From positions 1 through 60,683 of the forward strand of contig NZ_JAFLVX010000004.1 of assembly GCF_017316185.1 (NCBI RefSeq): a stretch of 60,683 bases of DNA, read 5' to 3'. Below, in pieces: positions 1-12,706 of the stretch (positions are counted from its first letter, which is position 1; every line of letters begins with the position of its first letter). A program made the translations under genes and the position numbers. This stretch comes from Candidatus Vagococcus giribetii. GTDB lineage: Bacteria; Bacillota; Bacilli; Lactobacillales; Vagococcaceae. Below the pieces are notes generated by a model. The model was not told the origin of the DNA and did not search any database. It saw nothing but the letters and a program-made list of their open reading frames with translations.

Positions 1-17
1 ACTTTGTCTACAGTCTG

Positions 18-44
18 AGACAGTCTATATATACTAGACTGTCT
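18..44 (+). terminator. Hairpin at the window edge, possible terminator
   Basis: Inverted repeat AGACAGTCT / AGACTGTCT with a 9-base loop, followed on the plus strand by TTTCT. It may end a plus-strand gene outside the window or help end the exporter operon that finishes at 85. The T-run is weak, so function is uncertain. Confidence 0.4.
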
Positions 45-84
45 TTCTACTAAACACCTTTATTTGATATTAGTTTACCATTTT

Positions 85-1836
85 CTAACTAGCAGTAACC
101 TGCCCTTGTAAGGCATACATTTCTGCATAGTACTTGCCTAGTTTTAGTAGACTCTCATGATTGCCTTGCTCTTTGATTTCACCATTATCAAGAACTAAAA
201 TTTGATTGGCATTTTGAATAGTTGATAAACGGTGCGCCACAATAAAAGTGGTACGTCCTTCCTTAACAACTTCCATCGCATGTTGAATGATTTCCTCTGT
301 CTCTGTATCAATGTGAGACGTTGCTTCATCTAAAATCAAAATTTTAGGATCACTAGCCAAGGTTCTAGCAAAAGCAATTAACTGTCTTTCTCCTGATGAG
401 AAAGCCTGTCCCTTTTCTACTACAGGTTCGTGAATACCTAAAGGAAGTTTATCCATTAAACTTTTCCCGCCTACTTTTTCTAAAGCCTCAATCACCATAT
501 CATCTGTAATACGAGGATCATTCATACTCACATTAGTCGCTACAGTCCCACTAAATAAGTAAGGTTCTTGTAACACAATCCCCATGTGGTCTCTAATACT
601 TTCTCGGTTAAACTCAGAAAGCCTTTGTCCATCAATTTGGACTTCACCTTGTTGTGGGTCATAAAAACGGAAAAGTAAATTAATAATCGAACTTTTCCCT
701 GATCCTGTATGTCCTACTAACCCAATGGTCTCACCTTTGTCTGCTGAAAAATTAATATGTTTTAAGACTGGCACATCTGCTTGATAGCCAAAAGTCACAT
801 CTTTAAAAACCACTTTTCCTTGCTTAAAGGTAATTGCTTCTGAACTATCTTTTTCTGCCTCTTCATCTAATAATTCAAAGACGCGCTTACCACCTGATAA
901 AGCTTGTTGTAGAGTAGACATCATGCGCACTAAGTTTAAAATTGGATCAAACAAGCGAGAAATATAGTTAATAATCACGTAAATCGTCCCAATCGAAAAA
1001 CCTAGCAGCCCGTCTACGTATTGGGTTCCTAAAAACATCAAAACAGCTAACATAACTAAATTTTTAATAAACGTTGAAAAGTCCCAAGAAAGAATCCCGT
1101 CTAACTTAATTGATTTGATACGCGTATCTAACCAGGTTTGATTGGTTTCTTCAAATTCTTTCAACATGTTATCTTGTTGATGATATAGCTGAACAATTGA
1201 CACACCTTGCACAATTTCAGCTGTATGGCTATTCAACTCACTGACTGTTTCTCGCCACTTTTGGTTAATCGGTGCTGCTAGTTTAATGTAGCCCCATTGC
1301 CAAATCGCAAAGAAGGGCAATAGAACCAATAAGCCAATACCGATAGTTGGACTCACTAAGAAAAGAGCCACGTAAATGGCAATAACCATTAAGATGTTGA
1401 TAATCACAATATTGCTAAAATTGAGATAAAAGTTAGTCCGTAACAATTCCACATCATTGACAATACGAGCTGATATTTTTCCTGCTGGTTTATCATCAAA
1501 ATAAGATATTGGTAGTTGTTGCATATGCTCAAATGTTTCATCTCTCAAGCGTTTACTCACACCATTTGATGCATAAGCTAATAAGAGATAACTTAAATAC
1601 CCACACACACTACTGAATAGGGTAATCAGCATAAATACACCAAATTTTTGCAGCAAGAGCCCAAAATCAACGGTTTGATTTTGGCTCATTTGTAAAGACA
1701 CATAATCAATCATCTCTTTACCAATCATAGGTGCATAAATGGCACTCATGGCTGACATAAAAGATAGCAAAATACCTAACGTGTATCTTCCTTTTTCATA
1801 TTTAAAATAGGTCATTAATCGTGTGAAAGTCTTCAT
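85..1836 (-). CDS. Heterodimeric ABC exporter, subunit with the catalytic-site Walker B (EfrB/LmrD/BmrD/YheH-like)
   Basis: ABC half-transporter of 583 residues: an exporter-type membrane domain with six helices (about residues 1-310) and a nucleotide-binding domain. Walker A is GHTGSGKSS and Walker B ends LILDEATSHID with the catalytic Glu present. The signature is FSSGE instead of LSGGQ. It lies 2 bases after the partner gene at 1839-3566, so the two should form one heterodimer. Such pairs export drugs or lipids through the membrane (family knowledge). The start was moved from 1884 to the ATG at 1836 because GGAGGTGA sits 7 bases before it; the longer form would overlap the partner. The real substrate cannot be read from sequence. 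Confidence 0.9.
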   Translation of the reverse strand: MKTFTRLMTYFKYEKGRYTLGILLSFMSAMSAIYAPMIGKEMIDYVSLQMSQNQTVDFGLLLQKFGVFMLITLFSSVCGYLSYLLLAYASNGVSKRLRDETFEHMQQLPISYFDDKPAGKISARIVNDVELLRTNFYLNFSNIVIINILMVIAIYVALFLVSPTIGIGLLVLLPFFAIWQWGYIKLAAPINQKWRETVSELNSHTAEIVQGVSIVQLYHQQDNMLKEFEETNQTWLDTRIKSIKLDGILSWDFSTFIKNLVMLAVLMFLGTQYVDGLLGFSIGTIYVIINYISRLFDPILNLVRMMSTLQQALSGGKRVFELLDEEAEKDSSEAITFKQGKVVFKDVTFGYQADVPVLKHINFSADKGETIGLVGHTGSGKSSIINLLFRFYDPQQGEVQIDGQRLSEFNRESIRDHMGIVLQEPYLFSGTVATNVSMNDPRITDDMVIEALEKVGGKSLMDKLPLGIHEPVVEKGQAFSSGERQLIAFARTLASDPKILILDEATSHIDTETEEIIQHAMEVVKEGRTTFIVAHRLSTIQNANQILVLDNGEIKEQGNHESLLKLGKYYAEMYALQGQVTAS

Positions 1837-1838
1837 GC

Positions 1839-3566
1839 CTATTTCACCTCCATTTGTTGGGTCATGTATTGGTCGTAATACCACCCTTTTTGATTCAATA
1901 ATTCTTCTGGCGTCCCAGCTTCTACGACAAGACCATTTTCAAGAACCAATACATTATCAGCTTCTGCAACCGCAGATAAACGGTGCGTCACAATAATATT
2001 GGTTTTGTCATGACGAATCTCGCGAATATTATCAATAATCGCTCGCTCTGTTTTAGCATCAACTGCCGACAAACTATCATCTAAGACTAATAAATCTGGT
2101 TCTCTAATCAAAGCTCTTGCAATAGAAACCCGTTGTTTTTGTCCGCCTGAAATGGAAACTCCTTTTTCGCCAATCAAGGTTTCTAAGCCCTCTGTCATAC
2201 GTGTTAAGTCTTTTGAAAAGTCTGCTGATTCAATGGCTGATGCCATTAACTCCTCTGTTGCTAAATCATTTCCAAAGCGTATATTATGCCCCACTGTTTT
2301 TGAAAACAGAATATGCTCTTGAGGCACATAACCAATCAATCCTTCTAAAGAAGACACATCGTAATCTTGGATTAAGCGACCATTAATCCGAATTGCCCCT
2401 GAATCATTCACTGGGTATTGTCGCAGTAATTGTCTAACTAGAGTTGTTTTACCACTTCCGGTTTTACCGACAATCCCTAAAGTTTCCCCTCTTTTTAAAG
2501 TAAAGTCGACTTTCTTTAAAATCACAGATTCACTTGTTGGGTAATTAAACACATAATCTTGAAACTCAATTTGTTCAATGGTTTCAATAGGAGATGCTCC
2601 TTCTTTTTCCAGATCATCATCAGCTTCAAGTAACTCTTGGATTTTTCTAAAAGAAACATTTCCTTGTTGATACACAAGAACTATATCTGATAGGCCCCAA
2701 ACAGCTCCACTTAACATACCTAAGTAAATCTGGAAGGCAATTAGTTGCCCTAAACTCATTTGACCTTGACTCACCAAGTAGCCACTGTAAGTTAAACCAA
2801 TACCTGTACTTAAGCCTGTTAGTAGCTTAGCCACTTGACCAATAGCCCCATTATATACGACTAAATTATTCGCTTTTTCTAGAACTTCTCCAGTTCTTTT
2901 TTGGAAGCGTGTTTGTTCTAATTCTTTCTTTCCATACGCACGCATCACCCTGACACCGTCTACCATCTCTAAAACTTCATTACTTAGTTTTGCTACAGTA
3001 TCACGGTTATCTTCATACAAGACATCGATTTTTCGCCATAGTTTGAAAACAATAAAACCAAATAGAATTAGTGGCAACACACTTACGACAGAAGCTTTCC
3101 ATGACGTTGTCACAATCATGATGGTTAAAATACTCACTGTCCACGTGATATTTGAGACAATTAACATAAAGCCATAGCCAATCGTGTCTCCCAAATAATC
3201 AATATCACTTGTCATGCGTGTCATTAAATCTCCTGAGCGAAAACGCTCATAAAAAGGCGTTCTCAAGTGCAAGAGTTTTTTGTATACTTCTCGCCTTAAC
3301 TCCGACTGATACTTAAAAGATTGTCCAAATAAAGACACAACCCAAATCACGTCTACCACATAGATACAAATAATACTGACCAAAAAGATTCCTAAGTTTA
3401 GCCATAAAGATTCTTTGTTTAGTGTTTGATCTACAATGGCATCAATAAAGCGTTGAATCATTAAGTTTGGCACTAAGGTCAAACCAGATGACACTATGGC
3501 AAATACCGTTACTACAGTATAAGTAACCGGATGTTTTTTAATATAAGTCCAAAACGTTTTTAACAT
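1839..3566 (-). CDS. Heterodimeric ABC exporter, subunit with the degenerate ATP site (EfrA/LmrC/BmrC/YheI-like)
   Basis: Half-transporter of 575 residues with an exporter membrane domain followed by an ATPase domain. Walker A is GKTGSGKTT and the signature is the canonical ISGGQ, but the residue after Walker B is Asp (VLDDSLSAVD) where a catalytic Glu is normal. The partner has the complementary defect (FSSGE signature), so one composite ATP site is degenerate and the other intact. This is the pattern known for TM287/288, LmrCD and BmrCD. It is first in a two-gene operon, about 180 bases downstream of a leader peptide and terminator hairpin, which suggests induction by ribosome-targeting drugs as for bmrCD (inference). 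Confidence 0.9.
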   Translation of the reverse strand: MLKTFWTYIKKHPVTYTVVTVFAIVSSGLTLVPNLMIQRFIDAIVDQTLNKESLWLNLGIFLVSIICIYVVDVIWVVSLFGQSFKYQSELRREVYKKLLHLRTPFYERFRSGDLMTRMTSDIDYLGDTIGYGFMLIVSNITWTVSILTIMIVTTSWKASVVSVLPLILFGFIVFKLWRKIDVLYEDNRDTVAKLSNEVLEMVDGVRVMRAYGKKELEQTRFQKRTGEVLEKANNLVVYNGAIGQVAKLLTGLSTGIGLTYSGYLVSQGQMSLGQLIAFQIYLGMLSGAVWGLSDIVLVYQQGNVSFRKIQELLEADDDLEKEGASPIETIEQIEFQDYVFNYPTSESVILKKVDFTLKRGETLGIVGKTGSGKTTLVRQLLRQYPVNDSGAIRINGRLIQDYDVSSLEGLIGYVPQEHILFSKTVGHNIRFGNDLATEELMASAIESADFSKDLTRMTEGLETLIGEKGVSISGGQKQRVSIARALIREPDLLVLDDSLSAVDAKTERAIIDNIREIRHDKTNIIVTHRLSAVAEADNVLVLENGLVVEAGTPEELLNQKGWYYDQYMTQQMEVK

Positions 3567-3645
3567 AAAATTTATTCCTCACCTTCTAAAACAAGGCCAC
3601 TCCTTTTTTTAATGCCTTGTTTGTTCTGTAAAAAAGCGCACAAAA

Positions 3646-3691
3646 ATACCCATAACACATAGAACCTAACTGCTCTACATATTATGGGTAT
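3646..3691 (-). terminator. Leader terminator/attenuator hairpin before the ABC exporter
   Basis: On the minus strand ATACCCATAA pairs with TTATGGGTAT (10 bp), with an inner TAGA/TCTA pairing, then TTTTTG. It lies between the leader ORF (stop at 3743) and the exporter start at 3566. A possible competing pairing is GAACC just before the stem with GGTTC inside the loop. It reads as a premature terminator that could be bypassed when ribosomes stall in the leader. Confidence 0.7.
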
Positions 3692-3742
3692 GGTTCATTT
3701 AGATTAAGACAGAGTTCGCTAAAAAAAGTTCAAGCTAATTTA

Positions 3743-3829
3743 TCATCTAACAAATACCAAATAAGGAGTCAATTGATTCATCGATTTTCTATTCACATTG
3801 TTTAAGTTCATTAAGTTAATAGTTAACAT
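3743..3829 (-). CDS. 28-residue regulatory leader peptide of the ABC exporter operon
   Basis: Short ORF starting MLTINLMNLNN and ending QLTPYLVFVR, stop TGA. The ATG is preceded by AAAGGAG at a spacing of 8 bases, better than most full genes here. A sigma-70-like promoter, TTTACA-17-TAAATT, lies about 70 bases upstream. The ORF is followed by a terminator hairpin and then the exporter genes. The arrangement promoter, short translated peptide, terminator, resistance-type transporter matches ribosome-mediated attenuation as known for bmrCD of Bacillus subtilis. That the peptide has a regulatory role is inference. Confidence 0.7.
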   Translation of the reverse strand: MLTINLMNLNNVNRKSMNQLTPYLVFVR

Positions 3830-3930
3830 GAGTCATTCTCCTTTCTTTCGTTTTGTTGTGCTCGCTTTTTACTTAACAAATTCAATTTACTATAAACAAA
3901 TTAAATTGTAAAGAACTTTTTTAACATTTT

Positions 3931-3945
3931 TTTAATCAATGATTA
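3931..3945. other. Perfect palindrome at the end of the galactoside operon
   Basis: TTAATCA-A-TGATTAA, followed on the plus strand by TTTTTA. No T-run follows on the minus strand, so it is not a convincing terminator for the operon ending at 3943. Minus-strand readthrough into the exporter leader is therefore possible. Confidence 0.35.
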
Positions 3946-4266
3946 ATTTTTATGTTCTATAGCCACTTCAAATCGTTTTAGCAAGTCTTGAAGTTCCCTA
4001 TCTAGAAGGTCATCATTACTGGCATCTCTCTTTAAAAAAACATTAGGACTTTTCCCCATATCCATTAATTTAACAGGGATTAGTTTTCCTTCAACTAACT
4101 CCAAAGTCAGCTGAGGATTAACACTTGTTGTGCCACATCCATCTGGTTTTAAATAAGCTATTTCAATTTGGCCTAAGTCATTTTCTCTGATTCGGTAATA
4201 CCCATCAAATAAATAGGTTTTTTCTGGTCCAATGTGAGTCATTAATCTTTCTAATCGCTCTTGCAT
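3943..4266 (-). CDS. Conserved-looking hypothetical protein, 107 residues, last gene of the galactoside operon
   Basis: I do not recognise a family. The protein is soluble, acidic, without signal peptide or membrane segment. It has a likely beta-rich middle (residues 18-65) and a charged helical C-terminus (DDLLDRELQDLLKRFE). The ribosome site AGGAG lies 10 bases before the ATG. It follows the LacI regulator by 27 bases on the same strand, so it is probably co-transcribed with the sugar operon. Its role there is unknown. Confidence 0.7.
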   Translation of the reverse strand: MQERLERLMTHIGPEKTYLFDGYYRIRENDLGQIEIAYLKPDGCGTTSVNPQLTLELVEGKLIPVKLMDMGKSPNVFLKRDASNDDLLDRELQDLLKRFEVAIEHKN

Positions 4267-4293
4267 TTGCTATCAACTCCTGATTATTATCCC

Positions 4294-5292
4294 TTAACCA
4301 ATCTTTTTAATGCTTTCTCGCTTAATCAATTGAGGTGGAATCACTACTTTAAGCGGGTAAGGTAGTGGCTTTTCAATAGAACGTTTTAACATGGTAATAG
4401 CTACTTCCACTAAATAATCAATTTGCAAGCGAATTGTTGTCAACGCTGGTATTAAGAACTCCGCAGACGCCAAATCATTAAACCCAATCAAACTAATATC
4501 ATCAGGTATTTTAAGACCTAACTCATGAGCTGCTTTGTAACATCCAACTGCCATAGAGTCATTCGCAATAAAAATAGCTGTTGGTGCTTTATCTAAAGTC
4601 ATTAGCTCTTTAAACAAATCATAGCCTGCTTGAGGGGTGTATTCTCCAAGGGTTACCCACTCTGGGTTTAATAAAGACAAACTAGATAGCTTTTCTTCAA
4701 AGACAACTTGACGAGCGTCTTTCTCACCCGGAGTATCCATGCCTCCAATAAAACCGATATCTCTATGCCCATTTTCTAATAAACAAGTCACAGCCTTGTT
4801 AGTTCCTAGTCTAGAATCCATCAAAACAGAGCTAAAGCTATCACTTTCTCTAAAAGTATCCATGAAAATAACTGGTTTACGTGTTTTCTTTAACCAATTA
4901 ATATCAGCTTCTGAAAAGCTTCCTAAACAAAGAATCCCTTCAACTTTATTTAACAACTCTTTAGATGAATGCTCTCCTACCATCTCAATCTGAATCCCAT
5001 TGAGTGTTGTATATTTCTCTACAGCTACTCGAACAGCTAAATAATAAACATCTTCTAATTCTTCCTCTACTGAATACGTGCTAAAAAAACCAATCACAGA
5101 TTGTTTACTTTTACGTTTTTTAGCATTTGGTGATTCATATTCTAATTCTTCTGCCGCTTCAAAAACACGCTTTTTAGTTTCGTTTGGCACATTTAAAGAC
5201 GTGTCATAATTTAACACACGAGACACAGTGGCTGGTGAAACTTCTGCAATGTCTGCAATATCTTTAATGGTTGGATTTTTTTTCTTAGTCAT
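4294..5292 (-). CDS. LacI-family transcriptional regulator of the galactoside operon
   Basis: DNA-binding repressor of 332 residues. The N-terminal LacI helix-turn-helix is at about residues 7-30 (TIKDIADIAEVSPATVSRVLN), followed by the hinge and a periplasmic-binding-like sugar domain (from about residue 65). It overlaps the DMT transporter gene by 8 bases and has AAGGAAGG as ribosome site. Being the penultimate gene of the operon fits a local repressor that responds to the imported sugar. Its likely operators are the TTTA(C/G)TAAA sites at the operon promoter near 14.0 kb (inference). Confidence 0.9.
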   Translation of the reverse strand: MTKKKNPTIKDIADIAEVSPATVSRVLNYDTSLNVPNETKKRVFEAAEELEYESPNAKKRKSKQSVIGFFSTYSVEEELEDVYYLAVRVAVEKYTTLNGIQIEMVGEHSSKELLNKVEGILCLGSFSEADINWLKKTRKPVIFMDTFRESDSFSSVLMDSRLGTNKAVTCLLENGHRDIGFIGGMDTPGEKDARQVVFEEKLSSLSLLNPEWVTLGEYTPQAGYDLFKELMTLDKAPTAIFIANDSMAVGCYKAAHELGLKIPDDISLIGFNDLASAEFLIPALTTIRLQIDYLVEVAITMLKRSIEKPLPYPLKVVIPPQLIKRESIKKIG

Positions 5293-6166
5293 ATTCGCGC
5301 CTTCCTTTAACAGGTACCCTAAATTCTAATTCTACAATCAATATGCCAACAAAAATTAACACTGCTCCAATTAACATATTGAAAGAAATCTCTTCACCTA
5401 AAATTATAACCGAACTTAACATACCAAAAAAGGCTTCTGTTGATAAAATTATCGCTGCTTCAGAACTTGTGGTGTATTTTTGAGATACTGTTTGAATAAA
5501 GTAAGCCAGTAAGGTACTAATTAACCCTAAGTAAAGGACTGGCATAATACCTGCTGCTTTAACTGTAGGAAGTTCGCCACCTGTGATAAAAAGAGTTGCC
5601 CAAGAAAGCGCTGCGGCACTTCCCATTTGCAGCAACATGAGGGCCCATGTTTCTTCCTGATCAATAAACAAATCCGTAACAAAAATTTGTAAAGCAAAAA
5701 ACAAGGCGCAAATAAGTGTCAACATATCTCCAACATTAAAGCCTCCAAAAGAACCAGCTAAAGATAGAAAAGAAATACCTATTAGCGTGACAAAACTCCC
5801 TACAATACTTTTTATCGGTAATTTTTTCTTCAACAATAAAAAGCCTAAGAAAGGAACAATCACAACATTAACCGCTGTTAAAAAGGCATTTTTTGAAGGT
5901 GTCGTGTACTGCAAGCCCACTGTTTGAAATGCAAAGGCAAAGAATAAAAACACGCCTAGTAACGAACCCTTTTGAATCGTTTTACGAGAGAGTTCTTTAA
6001 GTCGTTTCAAGTTAATAACTAATAGCACTAAGAAAGCCAAGGTAAAACGCATAGCAAGAGTTTGATAAGCTGAATAACTTTCTAAAGCTAGCGAACTAGC
6101 AACAAATCCAGATCCCCAGATAATAGCAACAATCGTCAGTCCAATTTTTCCACCATATTTAGTCAT
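5285..6166 (-). CDS. DMT-superfamily (EamA) membrane transporter
   Basis: Protein of 293 residues with ten predicted membrane helices in two EamA repeats. The N-terminus IVAIIWGSGFVASSLALE is typical of the family. Members export or import small metabolites. It overlaps the upstream glycosidase gene by 8 bases and the downstream regulator by 8 bases, so translation is coupled. In a sugar-degradation operon it may export a breakdown product or relieve sugar stress, but this cannot be decided from the sequence. Confidence 0.88.
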   Translation of the reverse strand: MTKYGGKIGLTIVAIIWGSGFVASSLALESYSAYQTLAMRFTLAFLVLLVINLKRLKELSRKTIQKGSLLGVFLFFAFAFQTVGLQYTTPSKNAFLTAVNVVIVPFLGFLLLKKKLPIKSIVGSFVTLIGISFLSLAGSFGGFNVGDMLTLICALFFALQIFVTDLFIDQEETWALMLLQMGSAAALSWATLFITGGELPTVKAAGIMPVLYLGLISTLLAYFIQTVSQKYTTSSEAAIILSTEAFFGMLSSVIILGEEISFNMLIGAVLIFVGILIVELEFRVPVKGRREYD

Positions 6167-7874
6167 TTCTAGTCATTCCTAACACATAATCTCTTAGTAA
6201 CACAAAAACACTTGAAGTCCAAGTAAACGACAAATCATCGTTTCCACTTCCTGTTTCTGGGTTGTAATTTTCCGCCATACCACCAACTTCACCTAGTTGA
6301 CAATATTTTTTCGCAATTCGTAAAGCTGCTTCTTCATCTCCACTTCTTTTAAGGGCGTCAAAGAAAATAAACGTCTCTGGAGCCCAGATTGGACCTAGCC
6401 AATAACCATCTGTTTGGTACAAAGGACTACTTGCTGCTTCTGTTCGCAGACCAAAAGGACTTTCAAAACGATCTACTAACTGATTTAATATTCCTTGAGT
6501 CACTTTTTTCGGTAAGCGATACGCAATAACTAAAGGTAGTTGTAAGATTAAACTATCAAATTGATCAATGACTTGATCTGTCCGTAAAGATTTTGCGATA
6601 AATTGACCTCTTTCTTCGTCATATAATTCAGTTAGTAATCTCTGGGTTAATTCATCTGCTTGTTTTTTCCATGAATCACTTTCTTCCAAATGGCCTAGCT
6701 CCTTAGCCCAACCACTTAACACATCAAGTTGTTGAATCAAGTAACTAGTCAAATCAGGGGCTACCACTGGCAAACCTTCATGGAAGATACTGGCATTGTC
6801 CCAACCAGAGTCATTTCCGTGAGTGTAAAAAGGTAAACTACCTTCTTTTACTCGGTCTTGTAACCAAAACTTAGTGGTTTTGACAATGCTTTGATAAATC
6901 ACTTCTAGACGAGACGTTTCACTAAAATACGCCGATTGATTTATTAATAATTGATACGCCCAAGCATGAATTGGTGGTTTCACACAGTTGTACGATCTAA
7001 ACTTATCATTGATAAAATCAGGATAAACGCCTGTTTCATGTTGGTGTTTAACAAAAATAAGAAACTGATTATAAGCAAGTTCTTCTGAGACTTTGGCCAC
7101 ACCTAAGGCATTAAAACAGTTGTCCCAACTCCAAATGTTTTGCATCCAATTTTTTGACATGTATATTGATTCACCACTAAGTAAACCATCTTCTCTAACA
7201 ATACTTGACCACAAAATATAAGTAGCTAAATCAAAGCCTTTATCATAAGCTTGATATCCGCCAAAAGAATGACGCCATTCTTTAAATTCTTCAGTCACTT
7301 CAGCTAACTCCTCTGAAAAATCTTTTTCAAAAGGAATCACATTTGGTGCGACCACAGTATAATTGGTTAGTAGCATTTCTTGATGATGACCTAATTCAAT
7401 CGTAATAAATTCATTGCCTACTCTGTACCAGGGTGCTATTACGTTAGCGTCTGTTGTTGAGAAGTCTAGTTGGAATTTCGTTTCTTTTTTATAAGAGATA
7501 TACTCAAAACGGGTATCCGTTAACTGATTTAGCGTGTCATATCTCACCTTATCCGCTTTTAACGTAACTGCTAGTCCATGATTTTTAAATCTTAACTGCT
7601 GCATTGTTGGTAACATCATTTCTAAAAATTGCTCTGTTCCTTTTTTTCTAATACTAAGAAGTGTCTCGTTTACCTCAATGTCATAATGACGAAGAAATTC
7701 TTCTGAAAAAATATCAGAAGAACCGTCGATTAGTACTTCAAAAAGAGTGCTTGGTGACTCATCGCCACCATGCACATCTCTAATAAATACTTTTTTCTCT
7801 TGTTTTAAATATGACACAGCAAAATAAGAACCTCGTCTAGAAAAAGGAATTTCCCTAATATCTAGTTTCATCAT
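6159..7874 (-). CDS. Glycosidase with (alpha/alpha)6 barrel, GH63 / MGH1-like
   Basis: Protein of 571 residues: an N-terminal beta-sandwich (about 1-190) and a six-hairpin helical barrel. Motifs resembling GH63/trehalase-like enzymes are WSWDNCFNALG, HGNDSGWDNAS, DGYWLGPIWAPETF, and the C-terminal AENYNPETG followed by FTWTSSVF. The Asp of SGWDN and the Glu of AENYNP are candidate catalytic acids. There is no signal peptide, so it acts in the cytosol. It starts 8 bases after lacZ with TAGGAG as ribosome site. Together with a beta-galactosidase it would fully split a mixed-linkage oligosaccharide. The exact specificity (alpha-glucosidic or alpha-mannosidic) is unknown. Confidence 0.8.
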   Translation of the reverse strand: MMKLDIREIPFSRRGSYFAVSYLKQEKKVFIRDVHGGDESPSTLFEVLIDGSSDIFSEEFLRHYDIEVNETLLSIRKKGTEQFLEMMLPTMQQLRFKNHGLAVTLKADKVRYDTLNQLTDTRFEYISYKKETKFQLDFSTTDANVIAPWYRVGNEFITIELGHHQEMLLTNYTVVAPNVIPFEKDFSEELAEVTEEFKEWRHSFGGYQAYDKGFDLATYILWSSIVREDGLLSGESIYMSKNWMQNIWSWDNCFNALGVAKVSEELAYNQFLIFVKHQHETGVYPDFINDKFRSYNCVKPPIHAWAYQLLINQSAYFSETSRLEVIYQSIVKTTKFWLQDRVKEGSLPFYTHGNDSGWDNASIFHEGLPVVAPDLTSYLIQQLDVLSGWAKELGHLEESDSWKKQADELTQRLLTELYDEERGQFIAKSLRTDQVIDQFDSLILQLPLVIAYRLPKKVTQGILNQLVDRFESPFGLRTEAASSPLYQTDGYWLGPIWAPETFIFFDALKRSGDEEAALRIAKKYCQLGEVGGMAENYNPETGSGNDDLSFTWTSSVFVLLRDYVLGMTRND

Positions 7875-7882
7875 TTGCGCTC

Positions 7883-11678
<3,796 letters not shown>

Positions 11679-11679
11679 A

Positions 11680-12645
11680 TTAATTCTTCTCCTTTTTCTT
11701 GCTCATCTTAGATTTTTTCTTTTTCTTTTGGCCCTTTACTTCTGCTTCATAGAATACCCAAGCATCAGATGATTTAAAGATAATAGCTGTTAAAAGTAAA
11801 ATCACAATAAACATAATCCAAGCATTCGCACTAGCATAACCTAGACGTTGGTGCTTGAAGGCATTCTCGAACACATAGAGTCCGTAGAAATAGGTGGACT
11901 TAAGAGGTCCTCCTTTGGTTAACAAGATGACCAAGGTCAACTGCTGGAGGGCGGTTATCGTTGATGTGATTAAGTTAAATAAAATAGTTGGTGTGATGAT
12001 TGGTATCGTAATTGAGAAAAATTGTCTCACAGGAGATGCCCCATCAATCACAGCTGCCTCATAGTAGTCTTGAGGGATACTCTTAATGTTGGTGTAGAAA
12101 ATAAGCATCATAGAACCCACACCCCAAGCACTGGCAATAACAACAGCAATAATCGCCCACTTAGGATCTACTAACCACTGTGGTCCATCAATTCCTACTA
12201 GTTTTAGTAAGTAGTTTAGAATCCCATATTTAGTGTTGAAAATCCAACCCCAAATAATAGAAATCGCCACACCAGAAATAACTGAAGGAATGTAAAAAAT
12301 CGTTCTAAAAATTTTAACACCCTTCACATGTTGCGTAAGTAACATAGCTAAAATTAACGCAATAATCATATTCAATGGAACAAAGATCAAGGCAAATTTA
12401 AAAGTTAACCCTAGTGATTTATAAAATTGCGGGTCTTTAGTAAACATGTGAATATAGTTTTGTAGCCCAATAAAGACCGGCTCTCTTGTGACAGGCCAAT
12501 CATGTAAACTCATAAATAAGGAGAAGATTAAAGGCCCTAAGGTAAAGGCTAGAAAACCAATAATCCATGGAGAAATAAACAAATAAGGAGCCCATTTTTT
12601 AAAATCTCGTTTCTTTTTAGGTCGTATCTTTTGTTGCACTTCCAC
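11680..12645 (-). CDS. Sugar ABC importer permease, MalF/LacF type
   Basis: CUT1 permease of about 321 residues with six membrane helices and the EAA loop EAAVIDGASPVRQFFSITIP. It has a very basic C-terminus rich in Lys. The ATG at 12681 has GGGAG only 3 bases away, while a GTG at 12645 has GGAGG at 8 bases and gives the usual short N-terminus (EVQQKIRPKKKRDFKK), so the GTG was chosen. It forms the channel with the next permease. Confidence 0.9.
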   Translation of the reverse strand: MEVQQKIRPKKKRDFKKWAPYLFISPWIIGFLAFTLGPLIFSLFMSLHDWPVTREPVFIGLQNYIHMFTKDPQFYKSLGLTFKFALIFVPLNMIIALILAMLLTQHVKGVKIFRTIFYIPSVISGVAISIIWGWIFNTKYGILNYLLKLVGIDGPQWLVDPKWAIIAVVIASAWGVGSMMLIFYTNIKSIPQDYYEAAVIDGASPVRQFFSITIPIITPTILFNLITSTITALQQLTLVILLTKGGPLKSTYFYGLYVFENAFKHQRLGYASANAWIMFIVILLLTAIIFKSSDAWVFYEAEVKGQKKKKKSKMSKKKEKN

Positions 12646-12706
12646 TTTTTCAACCTCCAATAGTTTAAAGAGCAGTGACATATTCTCCCACTACTCTAGT
12701 TTTGAC

